Shown one piece after another: positions 1 through 15,879 of a stretch of 64,000 nt of DNA. The position numbers and the translations under genes are program-made. The notes beneath the pieces are model-generated. The model did not search any database and was not told where the DNA came from. It saw only the letters and a program-made list of their open reading frames with translations. The DNA comes from Cichorium intybus (taxonomy: Eukaryota > Streptophyta > Magnoliopsida > Asterales > Asteraceae). The stretch spans positions 62,520,205 through 62,584,204 of the forward strand of contig CM042012.1 in assembly GCA_023525715.1 (NCBI GenBank), written 5' to 3'. The first letter of the stretch is position 1; every line of letters starts with the position of its first letter.

Positions 1-235
1 CAATGCCTACAAACACCTGAATGCATACATAAAGTTCATTTCATACCTCAAGAGCAAGATGCTTTTAGTGACCATAACTGTCGATTAAGATAGCAGGGAT
101 GTGGTTAATAGATGTCAGAAACAACATTCACTTCACATATTGTTTGAAAATAATGAAAATTAAACAAATAAAAATGAACTCACATTCTTAATCAATTTTG
201 GTGGATTGAGCTTCTATGCTTCACTTCACATGCAA

Positions 236-410
236 AGAAACTCGCTAGTCAGCATAAGCATTTCTGGATAAGCATTTCTGTGTCAGCATAAGAAACTCGC
301 TAGTCAGCATAAGAAAGATAAATAACTTTTTGCAATAACTTTTTGCAAAATAAAAACCCATTAGATTATTTATGCAATAACTTTTTGCAAAATAAAAAAG
401 AAAGATAAAT
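236..410. repeat. Short direct repeats
   Basis: AGAAACTCGCTAGTCAGCAT occurs at ~236 and again at ~290, with CATTTCTG elements between. GCAATAACTTTTTGCAAAAT occurs at ~333 and ~373. These are local tandem or dispersed duplications inside the Helitron and have no coding content. Confidence 0.6.
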
Positions 411-685
411 ATTGTGGTGTCAATAAGCTTAAAAAGATTCTTACATATGTTGTTGCTAAAGGTACAGAGACAAAATTTATGAATAGATGATCCATTGGTT
501 GACCCAACTGCTTCTCTATAGTTAGACAGACCTGATTAACAAAACAGTTAGTTATTTAAAGCTTTTCTTCAAAGACAAATGAAAAAGAAAACATATGGAG
601 AATAACATGATCACATATTCGACCAAAGTTGTATTTTATGGCCAATTTGTGCATTTTATATAATAAACAAAGATTATCAAGACAC

Positions 686-1660
686 TTAACACAAAATCAA
701 TAAAGTTTCATGACTAAAACATGCCTCTTCTAAGCGGCAAGGAGGAATAGAATCTTCTAATTCAAGTAAAAGAACAACAGAATTTGGGATCAAAATCAAC
801 AGTAAAGGGGAATTTATTCTTACCTTTATAATCATTGTCGATGTAGGTAACATAACCACAACCAAATTCATTAGGTGCAACCGATTCGTGATCAGAAACA
901 CACATATCAGATCCATGATCAAAAACCAAAATCATCCAGCACACAAATCTGATAACAATAAACTGAAATCTGATAATTATAATCTGAAAAATAACTCCAA
1001 AATCATAACCAGAAAACTAAAATCAGAATCGTAATTAAAACAACAACCAAACTTAGAAATCTAGGGTACCTGGATTTCGAGACATTTTTTTGTGTTCATG
1101 AAGGTTTGATTTTATACTCACCAAATCTAGGGTACCTGGATGAAAGACAGAGAGATTAGAGATGACGGTGGGTCGATCATGTGTATCTTCAATCGGAAAA
1201 TCGAAAGAAAGACAGAGAGATAAGATCCATTCGTGATCAGAAACGATTCTTCGAAGCTCCGAGTTCATCGATTTGTGCGTTTTTCTCAGATCTAAAATAA
1301 GCAGTGTTGGCTGAGGGTTTTTGTGGTCTGCGATTTCTAGAGATGGTGGAGGTGAGGGATGTGTACAGGTGTAGACGTGAAGCAGAGTCGGCGGTGATGA
1401 TGGTACTCTGCGGTGATGATGGTGGAGACGTTAAAGAGAGCGTTTAGAGAGAAACCTGGGTGTAGATGCAGGCGGCGTTGTGTAGAGGAGATGGTCCGGT
1501 GGCGAGATAGAGGAGATGGTGGCGAATGCGATGAGATGGTCCGGTGGCGGATACGATGAGCCGACTGTCGTTTCTTTGTGAGAGAGAGAGAGAGAGAAGA
1601 GAGAGTGGTCGAACTTTGGCTGGTTTCTCCCAATTAATTTAAATGGGGTAATCATGATTT
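686..1660 (-). other. Leader and short open frames inside the minus-strand Helitron
   Basis: From right to left the minus strand has a CT-rich leader (~1575-1610), a 98-codon open frame rich in Ser, His and Arg (1337-1633), then shorter open frames at 1053-1268, 762-944 and 686-922. The sequence looks like a captured transcript start (CT-rich 5' UTR, then short exons), and the peptide at 762-944 is less repetitive than its neighbours. I recognise no domain in any of them. A short direct repeat containing CTAGGGTACCTGGAT occurs at ~1060 and ~1125. These may be a captured host exon set or chance frames; I assign no function. Confidence 0.2.
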
Positions 1661-1863
1661 ATGAGAAAGTGTTCGGTCAAAGCCCAGGATTTCCAAAAAA
1701 TTCAAAAAAATTAGAAATTCACAGCTTTTGATCTCCCGCTTCAAAAATTCAATCTACCGCTCAATCCGGATTCTTGAGGTTGGCTGCATCAAAGGGTGGT
1801 ACTATCTTAATTTTAAGACTTCTGTGCTTTAAAGGGTTGTAATTTATATATGGTTTATAGTAT

Positions 1864-2479
<616 letters not shown>

Positions 2480-2480
<1 letters not shown>

Positions 2481-4135
2481 CTTGATTCCCATGTAGGTTA
2501 AACTAAGACTAGTGGCCATCACACTAACCTCATGAGGGGTAGCAATTCCCTCATGCGATTCCCTAATGTCGGGAACAACATCTCTTCACACTTTTTTATT
2601 GAGAAAAGGGCAAAACTCATAACATCTCCTCACCCTCTTTAATTGAGAAAATGGCAAAACTCGTTCTCAAGTCATCACAGGGTCAACCCCCATCCTATAT
2701 GTAATGCAATGCACAAATAGGATGTTGAAAATGTCTTTCAAAATCACATCATAATAATTGGTTGAAAAGATATTTAAAAGGACTCATTTCATGCAATGCA
2801 CATATAGTACTTGAACATCAATTAGTACATAAATGTATGCATGAAATTAAATAGTAACACACACAAAAATGATAAAGAGATGTGTACTTCCGGTAACTCA
2901 CCATCTCACACTGCTAGGTTGAAAGCTACTTCTTCACTTCAAACTCCAATCACTCCTTTCCTACAAGAAAGAATATCCAACATTACTCAAGACTCTAAGA
3001 CTAGTTTAACTTCACTAATCAAGGGTAAAATCTTAGTTAAACATTTCCTAGAAGTGGGCTTGAACCTTAGAACCCAAAGCCCAAACCATAAAGCTCAAAA
3101 CCAAAAACTAAAAATTATGGCCAGACCTAACTACACGGGGTCGTGTGCCCGTACACGGGGTCGTGTATGACTTGTTGTAGCTCCTTTTTTGGTCATTTTC
3201 ACCACTTTTTGACCCAATTAGAGTTCTAACATTTTCCCCAACTCATAGACATCAAAAGGACATGATTCAAACTCAATTTTTACATAATTATACTTAATTT
3301 AACCACACAATATTATCCAAAATGAACCAATTCAAAGTTGTGATCAAAACATTACTCCATAGCCTTCAAACATGGAATACCCAATTCCATTCTTTCACTT
3401 GGTAAATATCAAAGGGAATTCCTTCTTCCAAAGGCTTGGAATCATTATGAATCACTCAACTCATCATAGAAACACATTTGAGGATAAGAGTTGATTCAAA
3501 CACCAGGGATTCACCCATAGACAGGTTTTCCCTAAAAGTTAGGTTTCATATGAATCAACAAACGCATCCACAATGGTTCTCCAAGCTTTCAATAATCATA
3601 ATATGGAAGAATAGCTACTAAAATTTGATATATATACCATTGGGATCATAGATTTCATCCCCTATCCTTGAACTCGAGTTTCATACCCATTTCACCCCAA
3701 AAGTGGGTTTCCAACAAGAACACTAGATTTCATACCTTAGATCTTCAAGGAATTGATGCAAATCACTTAGATGTTGATAGAATTGAGCTTCCCCACTTGG
3801 ATCTCCTTGAAATCACCTCTACCGTTGCTCCTCCCTTCTTCTTCGTAACAAGGAGAAGGGTTATGGGGCTTTTACCCCAACTAAAGCCCAAAGTTTTCGA
3901 TAATTGCAAAATAGCCCCTCCAGCACAACTACTATTACATAAATATACGTCCCCCTTCTAGAACATCTTATAGTAATTCTCATTTTTACCTAAAATTATT
4001 TACTCTAGAATAAATATTTCCTCATAATTGTAAATTCTCATTTTATTCATTATTATTAGTTATTATAGTTATTAAAATTTATTTTATTTTATTTATTAAA
4101 CTTTTTTCCCTAGATTAATGATGTTACAATAGCAC
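2480..4135 (-). mobile_element. Ty3/gypsy-type LTR (solo or truncated)
   Basis: On the minus strand the sequence starts TGTAACATC at 4135, a typical start for plant Ty3/gypsy chromovirus LTRs. It continues through a long non-coding stretch with two copies of a quasi-palindromic motif (ACACGGGGTCGTGT on the plus strand, ~3134-3170), like those in the chromovirus LTRs at 21971 and 62113. The far end is not clearly defined and no primer-binding site is visible to its left. I read it as a solo or truncated LTR. The family assignment is by style only. Confidence 0.55.
2577..2664. repeat. 44-bp tandem duplication inside the LTR
   Basis: Two diverged adjacent copies beginning AACATCTC(T/C)TCAC and ending GGCAAAACTC lie at ~2577 and ~2621. 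It is a local duplication with no coding content. Confidence 0.6.
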
Positions 4136-6521
<2,386 letters not shown>

Positions 6522-6522
6522 G

Positions 6523-6609
<87 letters not shown>
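6523..6609. repeat. (TA)n microsatellite
   Basis: About 43 TA units separate the minus-strand Helitron on the left from the plus-strand mosaic on the right. Ile-Tyr open frames over it are artefacts. Confidence 0.95.
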
Positions 6610-6611
<2 letters not shown>

Positions 6612-6652
6612 TATATACTATACCTGATAAATAAAAATAACCTTTGCCACGT

Positions 6653-6764
6653 GTCTTTTTTATAATGACTATCCTCCGACTGACACGTGTAATAGTATAA
6701 CAACTACTGTCTTTTTTATAATGACTATCCTCCGACTGACACGTGTAATAGTATAACAACTACT
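6653..6764. repeat. 56-bp perfect tandem duplication
   Basis: Two identical adjacent 56-bp units (6653-6708 and 6709-6764), each containing CCGACTGACACGTGTAAT. The CACGTG core is a G-box-like sequence, so each unit brings one. It lies just inside the presumed Helitron 5' end. Confidence 0.85.
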
Positions 6765-6899
6765 GAGATTTAATTTCCCGCCCAAACTAATTCTTATCAC
6801 GTACTTCTTTTGAATTGGTTTAATTATGGAATATTCAATCAAATCCCACAAAATCAGAAACAAATCAATGAAGTTTGAACAGGGAAGGGCGAAATCGAA

Positions 6900-9111
6900 G
6901 GAGATACGGTGCTAGAATTGGCGCTAATCTTATTTAAATTTGAATCTTATACGCAAGCTTCTATATACATCGAGCGAATCACAGTGCCTAATAATTGCAA
7001 TTAGTTCTACAACCAAGGGTTCGGCAACAAAGTCTACGCTAAAATGATAGAGGTAGTCAAACCCTGCTTCGAGTTGGCGTTTTGAAAACAATGCTGGACT
7101 GTAAGCATTTCCTCTTCAAGTTTTGTTTTGATTTTGATTTTCCATATACTAAATCTAATTACGGGAAAACCATGGAGTGCATGAGTATTACATGGCTCAA
7201 ATGTTAGAGTTAATCAAACCCTGTGATGACCTTTGGATGGAATTTGTCGCCATTTCCCCCTTCTTCCTCTTTTAGAAATTTGTCAGTGGATTATTATGTC
7301 TCACACTTCTACTATCTCCCGAATTTACGATTTGTATTTGACGATCATAAAAAGGCAATTTCTGGAAGCTATTTCATGACATCGTCTCATACCTGGAGCT
7401 TCAATAATTAATCTTCGAAAACTGGTGTTTACTCTAATGGTGGCGATGGTATATTGGTTATTCTTTCTCCTTCAAATTCAATAATGCGAATTTTATTCTG
7501 ACCATTGTTGTTTTGCAGGCGGAATTGTGTTACAAAGAGGAGCAGATTCTTTCAGTATATCTAATATCTGGTTCATCAGGGGCTCATAACCAACACCAGT
7601 ACACTATGGCCAATGATGTGCATAGTAATTGTTTGTTGAAATGCCTAACTGTATTTTTTTTAATATGTAGGATTTTTGTGATGTTTGTTTTAGGCCTAAT
7701 AAAAGTTCGATTACCATGATCATTCCAAGCTAGATGATCAATAAAGTAGCCTCGGAAAGTGTGATATACAAAAGATGAATTTTGAGAAACCAGTTACTCT
7801 GATGGATATCGAATACGCGATTAAAATAAGTTATATAGGTATCGTGACCCTGAAGGGTATGTTTTTTATGAACCAAAAATGTTAAAATGGTCTATTTTTA
7901 GTGAATTTTGATTTTTTCTGTTCGTTTTTTAGGGAGAGAAGCTTTTGGGAAGACTTGAGAGAACCAGGGGTGAATCTTACTTGAAATAACGGGCACTAAA
8001 AGTAATATTTCTTGTTGGACTTTGATTATATAGATTTGGATTTGCTGTGGAAACTGGACAATTCAACCTGGCTGTATTTTGCTTTATGGGGTATGGCAAA
8101 AAAAGTTTGGTTGTTTCATGTTTTATGGGGTATGGCAAAACAAGTTTTCATTTTGAACTAGCTTTATTAATAATCATTTGAATGAAGTTTATGGGTCTCT
8201 TTTCCCAGAAAATAAATAAACAAACCTCCTGTGATATATCCTTATGGTCAATAATTTCATGCTTAGCCTCAAGTTCCAGATTCATGGGTTTATGCAAAGC
8301 ATATTTGTAGGTAAGTTGATGTCGTAGTGGTTTTAGTTTTTAGGAAGAAAAAGTATACAATCAATTACAATTTTGGTCCCTAAATATAGTTGGTTTTTTT
8401 TTCCAATTTTAGTCCCAAAATGTTTTCTTGCGATTTTGGTCCTTATATGAGGTTTATCCAACATAGTTGGTCCAGTCCCCAGTAATCTATGCTAGGAAAT
8501 TATATATGTTTGCTAATTACCATGTAACAGAAGTATTATTATTATTATTATTTTAAATAAAAACTGTAATTGTTTCCAAATGACTAGCTTGATTTTTAGT
8601 TTCGTACTATGGCATTGCAGGGATCCTATAATATATTGATGTCCTTTGGAATACAAGAGCACTCAAAGAGAAGGCTGGATACTTATAATCCATTTAATTC
8701 CAACGGAAGCAATGGTATACTCATGCTCTTCTAATTTTTAGGTTTATTTCGAATAATATTTTTTATATATATTATAGCAATACTTTCTTTTTACTAATTG
8801 TAAAAAACTGAAAGTGAAAGTAGGATCCTATAATATGAAAATAAATTTGGAGAAAAGGCGTTGGAATTCTTTGTTAAAGGGTATTTCAGGTAAGTACTTC
8901 TTTTAATTAAGTTTTTAATAAGTATGTTTATTTTAAATAATAATATTTTTTGTTGATTGGGTTGTTTTTGTGTCTCACTTTTCCTTATAATTATTAGGTA
9001 GAATTCACAAGGAATGAGAGACTTTGGAATATAACTTCTTCTGTCTATGTTTTATGTGATTAGTAATAATGTATAATCTTTTGAATACATGAACTGTATA
9101 GTAAAAATGCA
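6900..9111 (+). other. Transcript-like but unrecognised region in the Helitron
   Basis: Moderate-complexity sequence alternates exon-like and T-rich intron-like blocks, for example around 7520-7730, 7930-7985, 8618-8715 and 8820-8890 (the last ends at a GTAAGT donor-like site). It lies upstream of the ARF-GAP tail in the same orientation and could be captured exons of the same or another gene. I cannot align any block to a family with confidence. Confidence 0.25.
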
Positions 9112-9329
9112 TCCCTACTCAACTCTATGGATTCCAACTCTTGGGATGATTGGGATACAGATGGCAACATGAAACATGTGTCCACGTCACCTACTGCAAA
9201 TAATGGTGATGACTGGGCAGGCTAGGATGATCCTAAAGATGATGGGTATAATAGTTTCTACAAGGCACATCTTCTGAGGGTAAAACCGGAAAATCAGATG
9301 GAAACTGGAACGGGGCAGGTTTTCTTTAA
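9112..9329 (+). pseudogene. ARF GTPase-activating protein C-terminal fragment (AGD6/AGD7-like)
   Basis: The translation shows the acidic, Trp-rich C-terminal tail typical of plant ARF-GAPs of the AGD6/AGD7 type: SWDDWD, then NGDDWAG, then DDPKDDGYNSFYK and, one frame over, a terminus ending GNWNGAGFL followed by TAA at 9327-9329. Two lesions are visible: a TAG at 9223-9225 where the family has Trp, and a frameshift near 9262-9268. The family stimulates GTP hydrolysis on ARF proteins in Golgi traffic; the catalytic zinc-finger domain is not present here. It lies inside a Helitron, so gene capture is the likely origin. Confidence 0.75.
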
Positions 9330-10663
<1,334 letters not shown>

Positions 10664-10720
10664 TTTATGATTGATGACTATGTTTTTATCATCTCGTGTA
10701 TTACACGGGTTTCTAACCTA

Positions 10721-10721
<1 letters not shown>

Positions 10722-10790
<69 letters not shown>
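10722..10790. repeat. (TA)n microsatellite
   Basis: About 34 TA units immediately after the Helitron 3' end at 10721. Confidence 0.95.
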
Positions 10791-10792
<2 letters not shown>

Positions 10793-11595
10793 TTAGGTTC
10801 AAATAAGAACTATCTTATTTGTGTGAACTTGTGAACTAAATATGGCCCTTGATGAAGATTAATCTTATGGCATTCATTAATCACTAATAAAAATTCAAAA
10901 GGGTATTTTCGGAATTTTCACATTATAATTAATTTTCTGATTAAATTAAAATCCCTATAATTATGGTAAATATCAAGCTTTCATTAAGATTTTCATTTAA
11001 AAAATCGAATTAATTTAAAACATTTTTCTTTTGCCATTTCGATTTGACATTCTACAAAAAATTCTTTACCGTATTCATTATTTCTTATTTTTTTCACAAT
11101 TATCGATTATTTTCATTTAAATATATTAGAACACATCATATTCATATTATACAGTATATTCTAATAGGAACATTTATATTCAAACATGAAGTATTTAAAA
11201 AAAATGTATTCAAATATGAACACGATACATTCTAAGATGAATATGATATATATTCTATAATGATTTTAAAATATTCTAACATTACGCGATCTATTATGAT
11301 TTGAAGATATTCTATTCTAAAACATAAAAACTTCAACAAATGGATTCTTTTGATGTTCTTGATGATAGAAGCTTCACCATGCTACTATCATCCATCTTCA
11401 ATTCTACAGGCACCTCTTTAGCTTCATGTGCTTCCAATCTTGCAACAAAACACAAACATCATTCAAAAAATCAAAAAACAACTAAAAATGCAAAACTAAA
11501 AAGCATATTGTGTGAATAAGTTATACTAGAATAAGGTTGAAAAAGATACAAATTAACATATATAACCAAATTCATAAACGAAACAGATACAAAGT
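10791..11595. other. AT-rich unassigned region
   Basis: The first ~130 bp (GGTTCAAATAAGAACT..., GTGAACTTGTGAAC) resemble the end of a Mutator-like or related DNA transposon, but no partner inverted repeat was found. A 59-codon open frame starts at 11341 on the plus strand. The complementary strand of the same block can be read as a weak copia RNaseH-like stretch. Neither is convincing. Confidence 0.25.
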
Positions 11596-11653
11596 TAATC
11601 ATGTTCACAATAGCAACCAAGAATATTCTTGGTTGCTATTGCGCACATGATTA
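11596..11653. repeat. 58-bp near-perfect palindrome
   Basis: Two 29-base arms meet without a spacer between 11624 and 11625 (centre AAGAATATTCTT). The inner 21 bases of each arm are perfectly complementary, with two mismatches further out. It lies immediately left of an Athila-type gag remnant. Confidence 0.85.
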
Positions 11654-12081
11654 GGTACCAGCGGCAGACATGTTTTTCATGTGGGATATCACTAACCCTA
11701 CGAGATTCATGCATCTCCCTTACTTGTTGGTTGATTTTATGATCAACAAGGGCAAGGGGTCACGCTTTGCTAGCCCACTCACTAGTGGCCTATATCACGA
11801 GACTGGTGATTTCTTATGGCATACTGACTGGTGAAGCGATGGGATCAATGACCCCGTATCAACCATGATGGATGGGGCGCGATCCCCGGTAATCCGCAGT
11901 CCGACGAAGTTGATCATGGAAAGCCTTATATTGAAAGTCTCCCTGATGGCCCGGTCAGGTTGAGCGTGTCCCGAGAGTAGATCGGCGGTATGGAAAAGGA
12001 TTGGATCTGATAAACATTCGTTGGAGGGGAGGCCAAGGTCAGAAAGCGGAATATGGCGGAACTTGGGTTTGAGGGGAGGAT
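11654..12081 (+). pseudogene. Athila/Tat-type gag remnant (left part)
   Basis: Frames across this block give HLPYLLVDFMINKGKG, then ITRLVISYGILTGEAM. This resembles the conserved plant gypsy Gag segment that in Athila-like elements precedes the block starting TMRVVV. The matching right part begins at 18933, so the gag appears split by the copia-type DNA at ~12082-18932. It contains stops and frame changes. The exact left breakpoint is unclear, because the last ~200 bp (from ~11866) no longer look like gag. Confidence 0.45.
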
Positions 12082-12239
12082 TGTTGGGTGCAAACCCAAT
12101 CCCACATCGGTCAAAATAGAAACTAAATGCTAACATATAAGGCAATGGGTAATCCCTTCTATTGCCAATTGGTTTTAGAAAAAGGAACCCCCTTGTTCTT
12201 ATATGTGGTAGCATGGTTGGGCTAGTAGCGATCCCAACA
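12082..12239 (+). mobile_element. Short LTR (158 bp), TRIM/copia type
   Basis: Starts TGTTGGGTGC and ends GATCCCAACA, with inverted termini TGTTGGG/CCCAACA and the TCCCACATCGG motif common in small plant LTRs. A purine tract (GAGGGGAGGA) precedes it and a tRNA-Met-type primer-binding site follows it. It thus looks like a 3' LTR from the left and a 5' LTR from the right, as at a junction of tandem elements. No second copy of this LTR is visible. Confidence 0.6.
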
Positions 12240-12240
12240 G

Positions 12241-12253
12241 TGGTATCAGAGCC
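12241..12253 (+). promoter_or_regulatory. Primer-binding site (initiator tRNA-Met type)
   Basis: TGGTATCAGAGCC follows the short LTR after one base. This is the usual plant copia and TRIM reverse-transcription primer site. Confidence 0.8.
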
Positions 12254-13734
12254 ACTTTATCATGATTTTGTACTGTTTAGATTCGATTGGATATGTTAAA
12301 AATCGTTTTTTTTTTGAATTATCGAATCTGTCGACGTCCGCGCTGCGGTCCTTGAATGGTCGCGTCGCGGTCTTCTATAAAGTTACGATCATTAGGGTTT
12401 TGCCGCGTCGTTTTTGTCATGATCGGTTTCTTTTGATTACCGCGTCGCGTTTTCTCGTGATCCGCGTCGCGTTTTCTCGTGATCCGCGTCGCGACGGTCG
12501 TGGCGATTTTTTAAAATCAGTTTTCTTGATATGTAAAATGGTGAATTTTAGTTTTGTATGATTGTTTAGATTAATCATTGACATAGAATGCTTGCATGCT
12601 CAATAGGATTAATAGCTAAACACAAAGTTTAAAATGCTTCAAAATTTATGGATGATTGTTTAAATTAATTATTAACACTGCATCCTTGCGTGTTTAATAG
12701 AATTAATAGTTAAACATAATTTTCAAAGAATACTTAAAATTTTAAATGATATATATATTAGAATTGTATCTATATGTATAACTTAAAATAAAAACATTGG
12801 TCAGACCGTGACTAGGCTCACCTACTCTAAATGTGTAGAAGGTTGAAGGAGGTCTCTTTGATTCCTAATGAGGTCGGTTTTTAAACAGCATTCATTGCTT
12901 ACCACCCTCACCGCCTGTCACATTTTATCGAGTGGAGTTACCGAAAGGGTTTGATAGGACAGTGTTTCAAGATAAAAGTATTACTGAAAATACACAAGTA
13001 AGAAAAATTTGTTAAAAGTTAATAGAATTTGTCAAAAGTGAATTGGCATTTCAAACTGGTTTTAAATGTTTAAATTGACCATTTTTGCCAATTAAAAGGT
13101 TAAAGTGTTTTAACAAGAATGATATATGCAAAACTAGATTGTTAAAAGTTGTTGACATGTTTTAAAAATTATTGGCAATTGTAAGACGGATTTTAAAAGT
13201 TTAAGAGACCATTTTGCCAAAAGAAGTTAAAATGTTTTAACTTAACGAAATGAAATCCCGTTTTATGAAAATGTGAATCTCATGCTACCCACAAAGAACC
13301 ACACATTTAACCGGGCCCTTCCGGCGTGGGAAGTGCTATAGCCAACGCGTCGGATTGGACTCGGCCAAAATGATGTGATACTCGCGATAACTCATGAATC
13401 ATGGGCCGGGTGTCACGTGGGTCTTCGTGGTCGATTTACCATCCAAACTCGTGATCCGCGGCATACCCGTCACGAGAGAGAGGATGAGCATGATGGGATT
13501 AAACATGCCATTGATTAGATTCAATGAATCCCGAGAGATCTAGAAGCTTCATAGAGATTGAAGTTGGCAAAAGAGTATTGCCTATCTAAATAACTTCTGG
13601 GGGTGACTACGACATACCTCTTCACCACCAAAAGCGAAATATGGATTCTAGCCTTAAGTAAAATAATTTTATGGGTAATTAATTTATTAAGGGATAATCA
13701 AACTAAACAAAACTCTATTTTAGATGTCAACCAA
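12254..13734 (+). other. Copia 5' leader
   Basis: Non-coding leader between primer-binding site and gag. It contains a 23-bp tandem repeat of CGCGTCGCGTTTTCTCGTG (~12438-12497) and blocks such as ATTAAACATGCCATTGA (~13500) that recur, in reverse, in the leader of the minus-strand copia (~60150-60740). The two copia elements are therefore relatives with long, conserved leaders, although their LTRs differ. Confidence 0.6.
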
Positions 13735-14530
13735 AGAAAGTTTGAAAGTTACAAGTTTTTTTTACTGCGTGGCTTCCTTGATCAAAGTAAGTTCAACGGC
13801 ATAGATTATGCGTGTTGGTTCCAGAACTTGAGAAGAGTACTCAATGTCGAGGGAAATTTTTATATGATTAAGGAACAAGTTCCTATGGATTATCCAGCCA
13901 GATCTACTAGTGCTGAAATAGACGGTCAATCATCTTAGACGTCTAAATGATTCGAATAAGGTTGCTCTTTTCATGTTAGACACTATGATTCCCGAGCTTC
14001 AAAGAAGATTGTGGGGTCTTGGTGCTTTGACATGATTAACTGGCTTAAGGACATGATCCAAGAGCAGGTTAAATGGGAACGATTCGAAGTCATGAAAGCA
14101 TTATTTGGATGTAGGCTGTTACTAGGATGGAAAGTCAATACCCATGTGTTTAGCATAAGAGGGTACGTTGACCAAATGTGGAGGTTGGGATTTCCAACAA
14201 GTCGGGAGTTAGTCACGGACATTGTCCTTAACTCGCTGACTAGTTCATATGATTAGTTCATTTTGGGCTTCATTATATAGAACTTAAAAGGACCCTTCGA
14301 GAGATTACATAGCATATTGAGGAAAGTAGAACTTTACATGGCTAGGGAATCCAACACCACAGTTCCTAAAGGAGGTGTCAAAAGGAAAAGGACAAACCCT
14401 ACCAAGGGAATGATTTTCCTAAAGAAACCTCAATACTGAAATCCTGAGGAAGATTTTTGTTTCCACTGAAAGGATGTGGGACATGGAAGGCATAAATGCT
14501 CAAGATATCTGATGCAATAGAAGTAGTTGC
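13735..14530 (+). pseudogene. Ty1/copia gag remnant
   Basis: Gag of the UBN2 type: an N-terminal KFNGIDYACWFQNLRRVL block, then EQVKWERFEVMKALFGCRLL, then RLGFPTSRELVTDIVLNSL, all expected in order in plant copia Gag. A decayed zinc knuckle (CFH, then a stop where Cys is expected, then GHGRHKC) follows at ~14450-14500. Several in-frame stops and frame changes break it. The capsid function is presumably lost. Confidence 0.8.
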
Positions 14531-15039
14531 AAGCCAAAGAGTATGGCACTTCAGGTATATTTGTAATTCCATAAGTGCTTTGCTTATGACCAGTATTGCC
14601 ATTTTAATGGGCAGAGACTGGAATAAAGCAGAGGTACGAACCATGGAGAGCTGGATCGAATCATGGATTACAAGCAGCTTGCTTTCATCCATAGGATTAG
14701 GAACCAACTTCTCTATAGTGTTTTAGTTTATGGTTTTGCAATTTGAAGATTGTTGATGTGAACATTGTTTCATCAGATGGTTTTGACTTGGTTTAAATAA
14801 AGGTTGTTTTAAATAAAATTTATTTTGGAACAAAATTATGGTCATTAGATCTATGAGAACTGGTTCACAACAATAGTTCGAAAAGATTGATTCAAGAGAA
14901 TCCAAATGTTTAGATTAATGGTATGAGTGGAATTGTCTGGTTTTGTAAACTTGAAAGAAGCTACCAGAACTCTAGGTGGATAGGATTCTGGAATCATTTG
15001 ACTGAAAGTCTTATGATAACTGCTATTCTTGTCTACATA
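14531..15039 (+). other. Decayed copia protease-to-integrase interval
   Basis: No protease motif is readable here. It lies between the zinc-knuckle remnant and the integrase remnant of the same element. The phrase around 14970 (GGATTCTGGAATCATTTGAC) recurs in the minus-strand copia near 58630 and 58715. Confidence 0.35.
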
Positions 15040-15700
15040 GAGAGATAACTATGCACTGCTCACAAGTTATTGTGGGCAAAGGCTGAGAATCTGTTGGACC
15101 TTGTACATCTAATGTATTTGGACCGTTCAGTTTATCCACTAAACCGTCTAAAATACTCTATGGAGTTTGAAACCTATATGGTGTTCAGTACTTCAAGAAC
15201 AGAGTATTGAATCAAATGAGCAAAGGATAAGAATTCTAAATCCAAGTGTGTTTAAAGAGTTTCTTAGTCAAAGATTATACAATCATCTAATGGACTGTGA
15301 AAATTGTTTCAACAGTCAAATCCACTTAGAACGCTACGAGCATCGTATGGTGTGTCTGAGTTATAATCGAACATAAAGGTTCGACTTATGATGGATTGTA
15401 TTATGCTTCCAATCTATGTCTGAGGTTAAACCTTAGAGACAATAGAGTCCTAACCCTTGCACCAACACAAAAGGTTCTATAAACACTGTCTGAGAAATAT
15501 GGAGTGTAGATGTTTCTTCACTGGCATATTTAGAAATTTGGGGTCTTGAGACTTACGGTTTACCATGTAGCTCAGAGGACGCCGATTAACAGAAGTGTTA
15601 TTCCATTAGAGTACTTGGATATAATAAGCATTTTGACAACAGTATGATGTTGTATAAATGGCAGTCTTCTATGATAGGAAGCTGGTATTCAAGAAATCAG
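15040..15700 (+). pseudogene. Ty1/copia integrase remnant
   Basis: Readable fragments are RAENLLDLVH-like (entry to the integrase core), FKEFLSQRLYNHLMDCE (segment after the second catalytic Asp) and the usual downstream region. Large parts, including the first catalytic Asp block, are missing or unreadable. It has many stops. Confidence 0.55.
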
Positions 15701-15879
15701 TGGGAGCCTGACTGATCTTGATGAGACTCAAAGGATCAAAGAGCCTGATGTTGGCACTAGCACTCAACCAGAGGTAGTAAAACCTGTTGAGACTTAGTAA
15801 GAGTTTGCTGAGGAATCTGACATAACTCCATCTCCTGTTCGAGAAACTGATAAAGGACGTCATACACCTGGTTTTCATG

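Noticed and set aside
10791..10930. Mutator-like transposon end (GGTTCAAATAAGAACT...)
   Set aside because: No partner inverted repeat or 8-9-bp duplication could be found within the window; noted only as a possibility.
11341..11518. 59-codon open frame (MDSFDVLDD...) and, on the other strand, a copia RNaseH-like stretch
   Set aside because: Neither has upstream or downstream support; the two readings exclude each other and both are weak.
12241..12253. tRNA gene signal from TGGTATCAGAG sequences (also 23390, 61209 and 20152)
   Set aside because: These are primer-binding sites complementary to the tRNA 3' end; no cloverleaf surrounds them.
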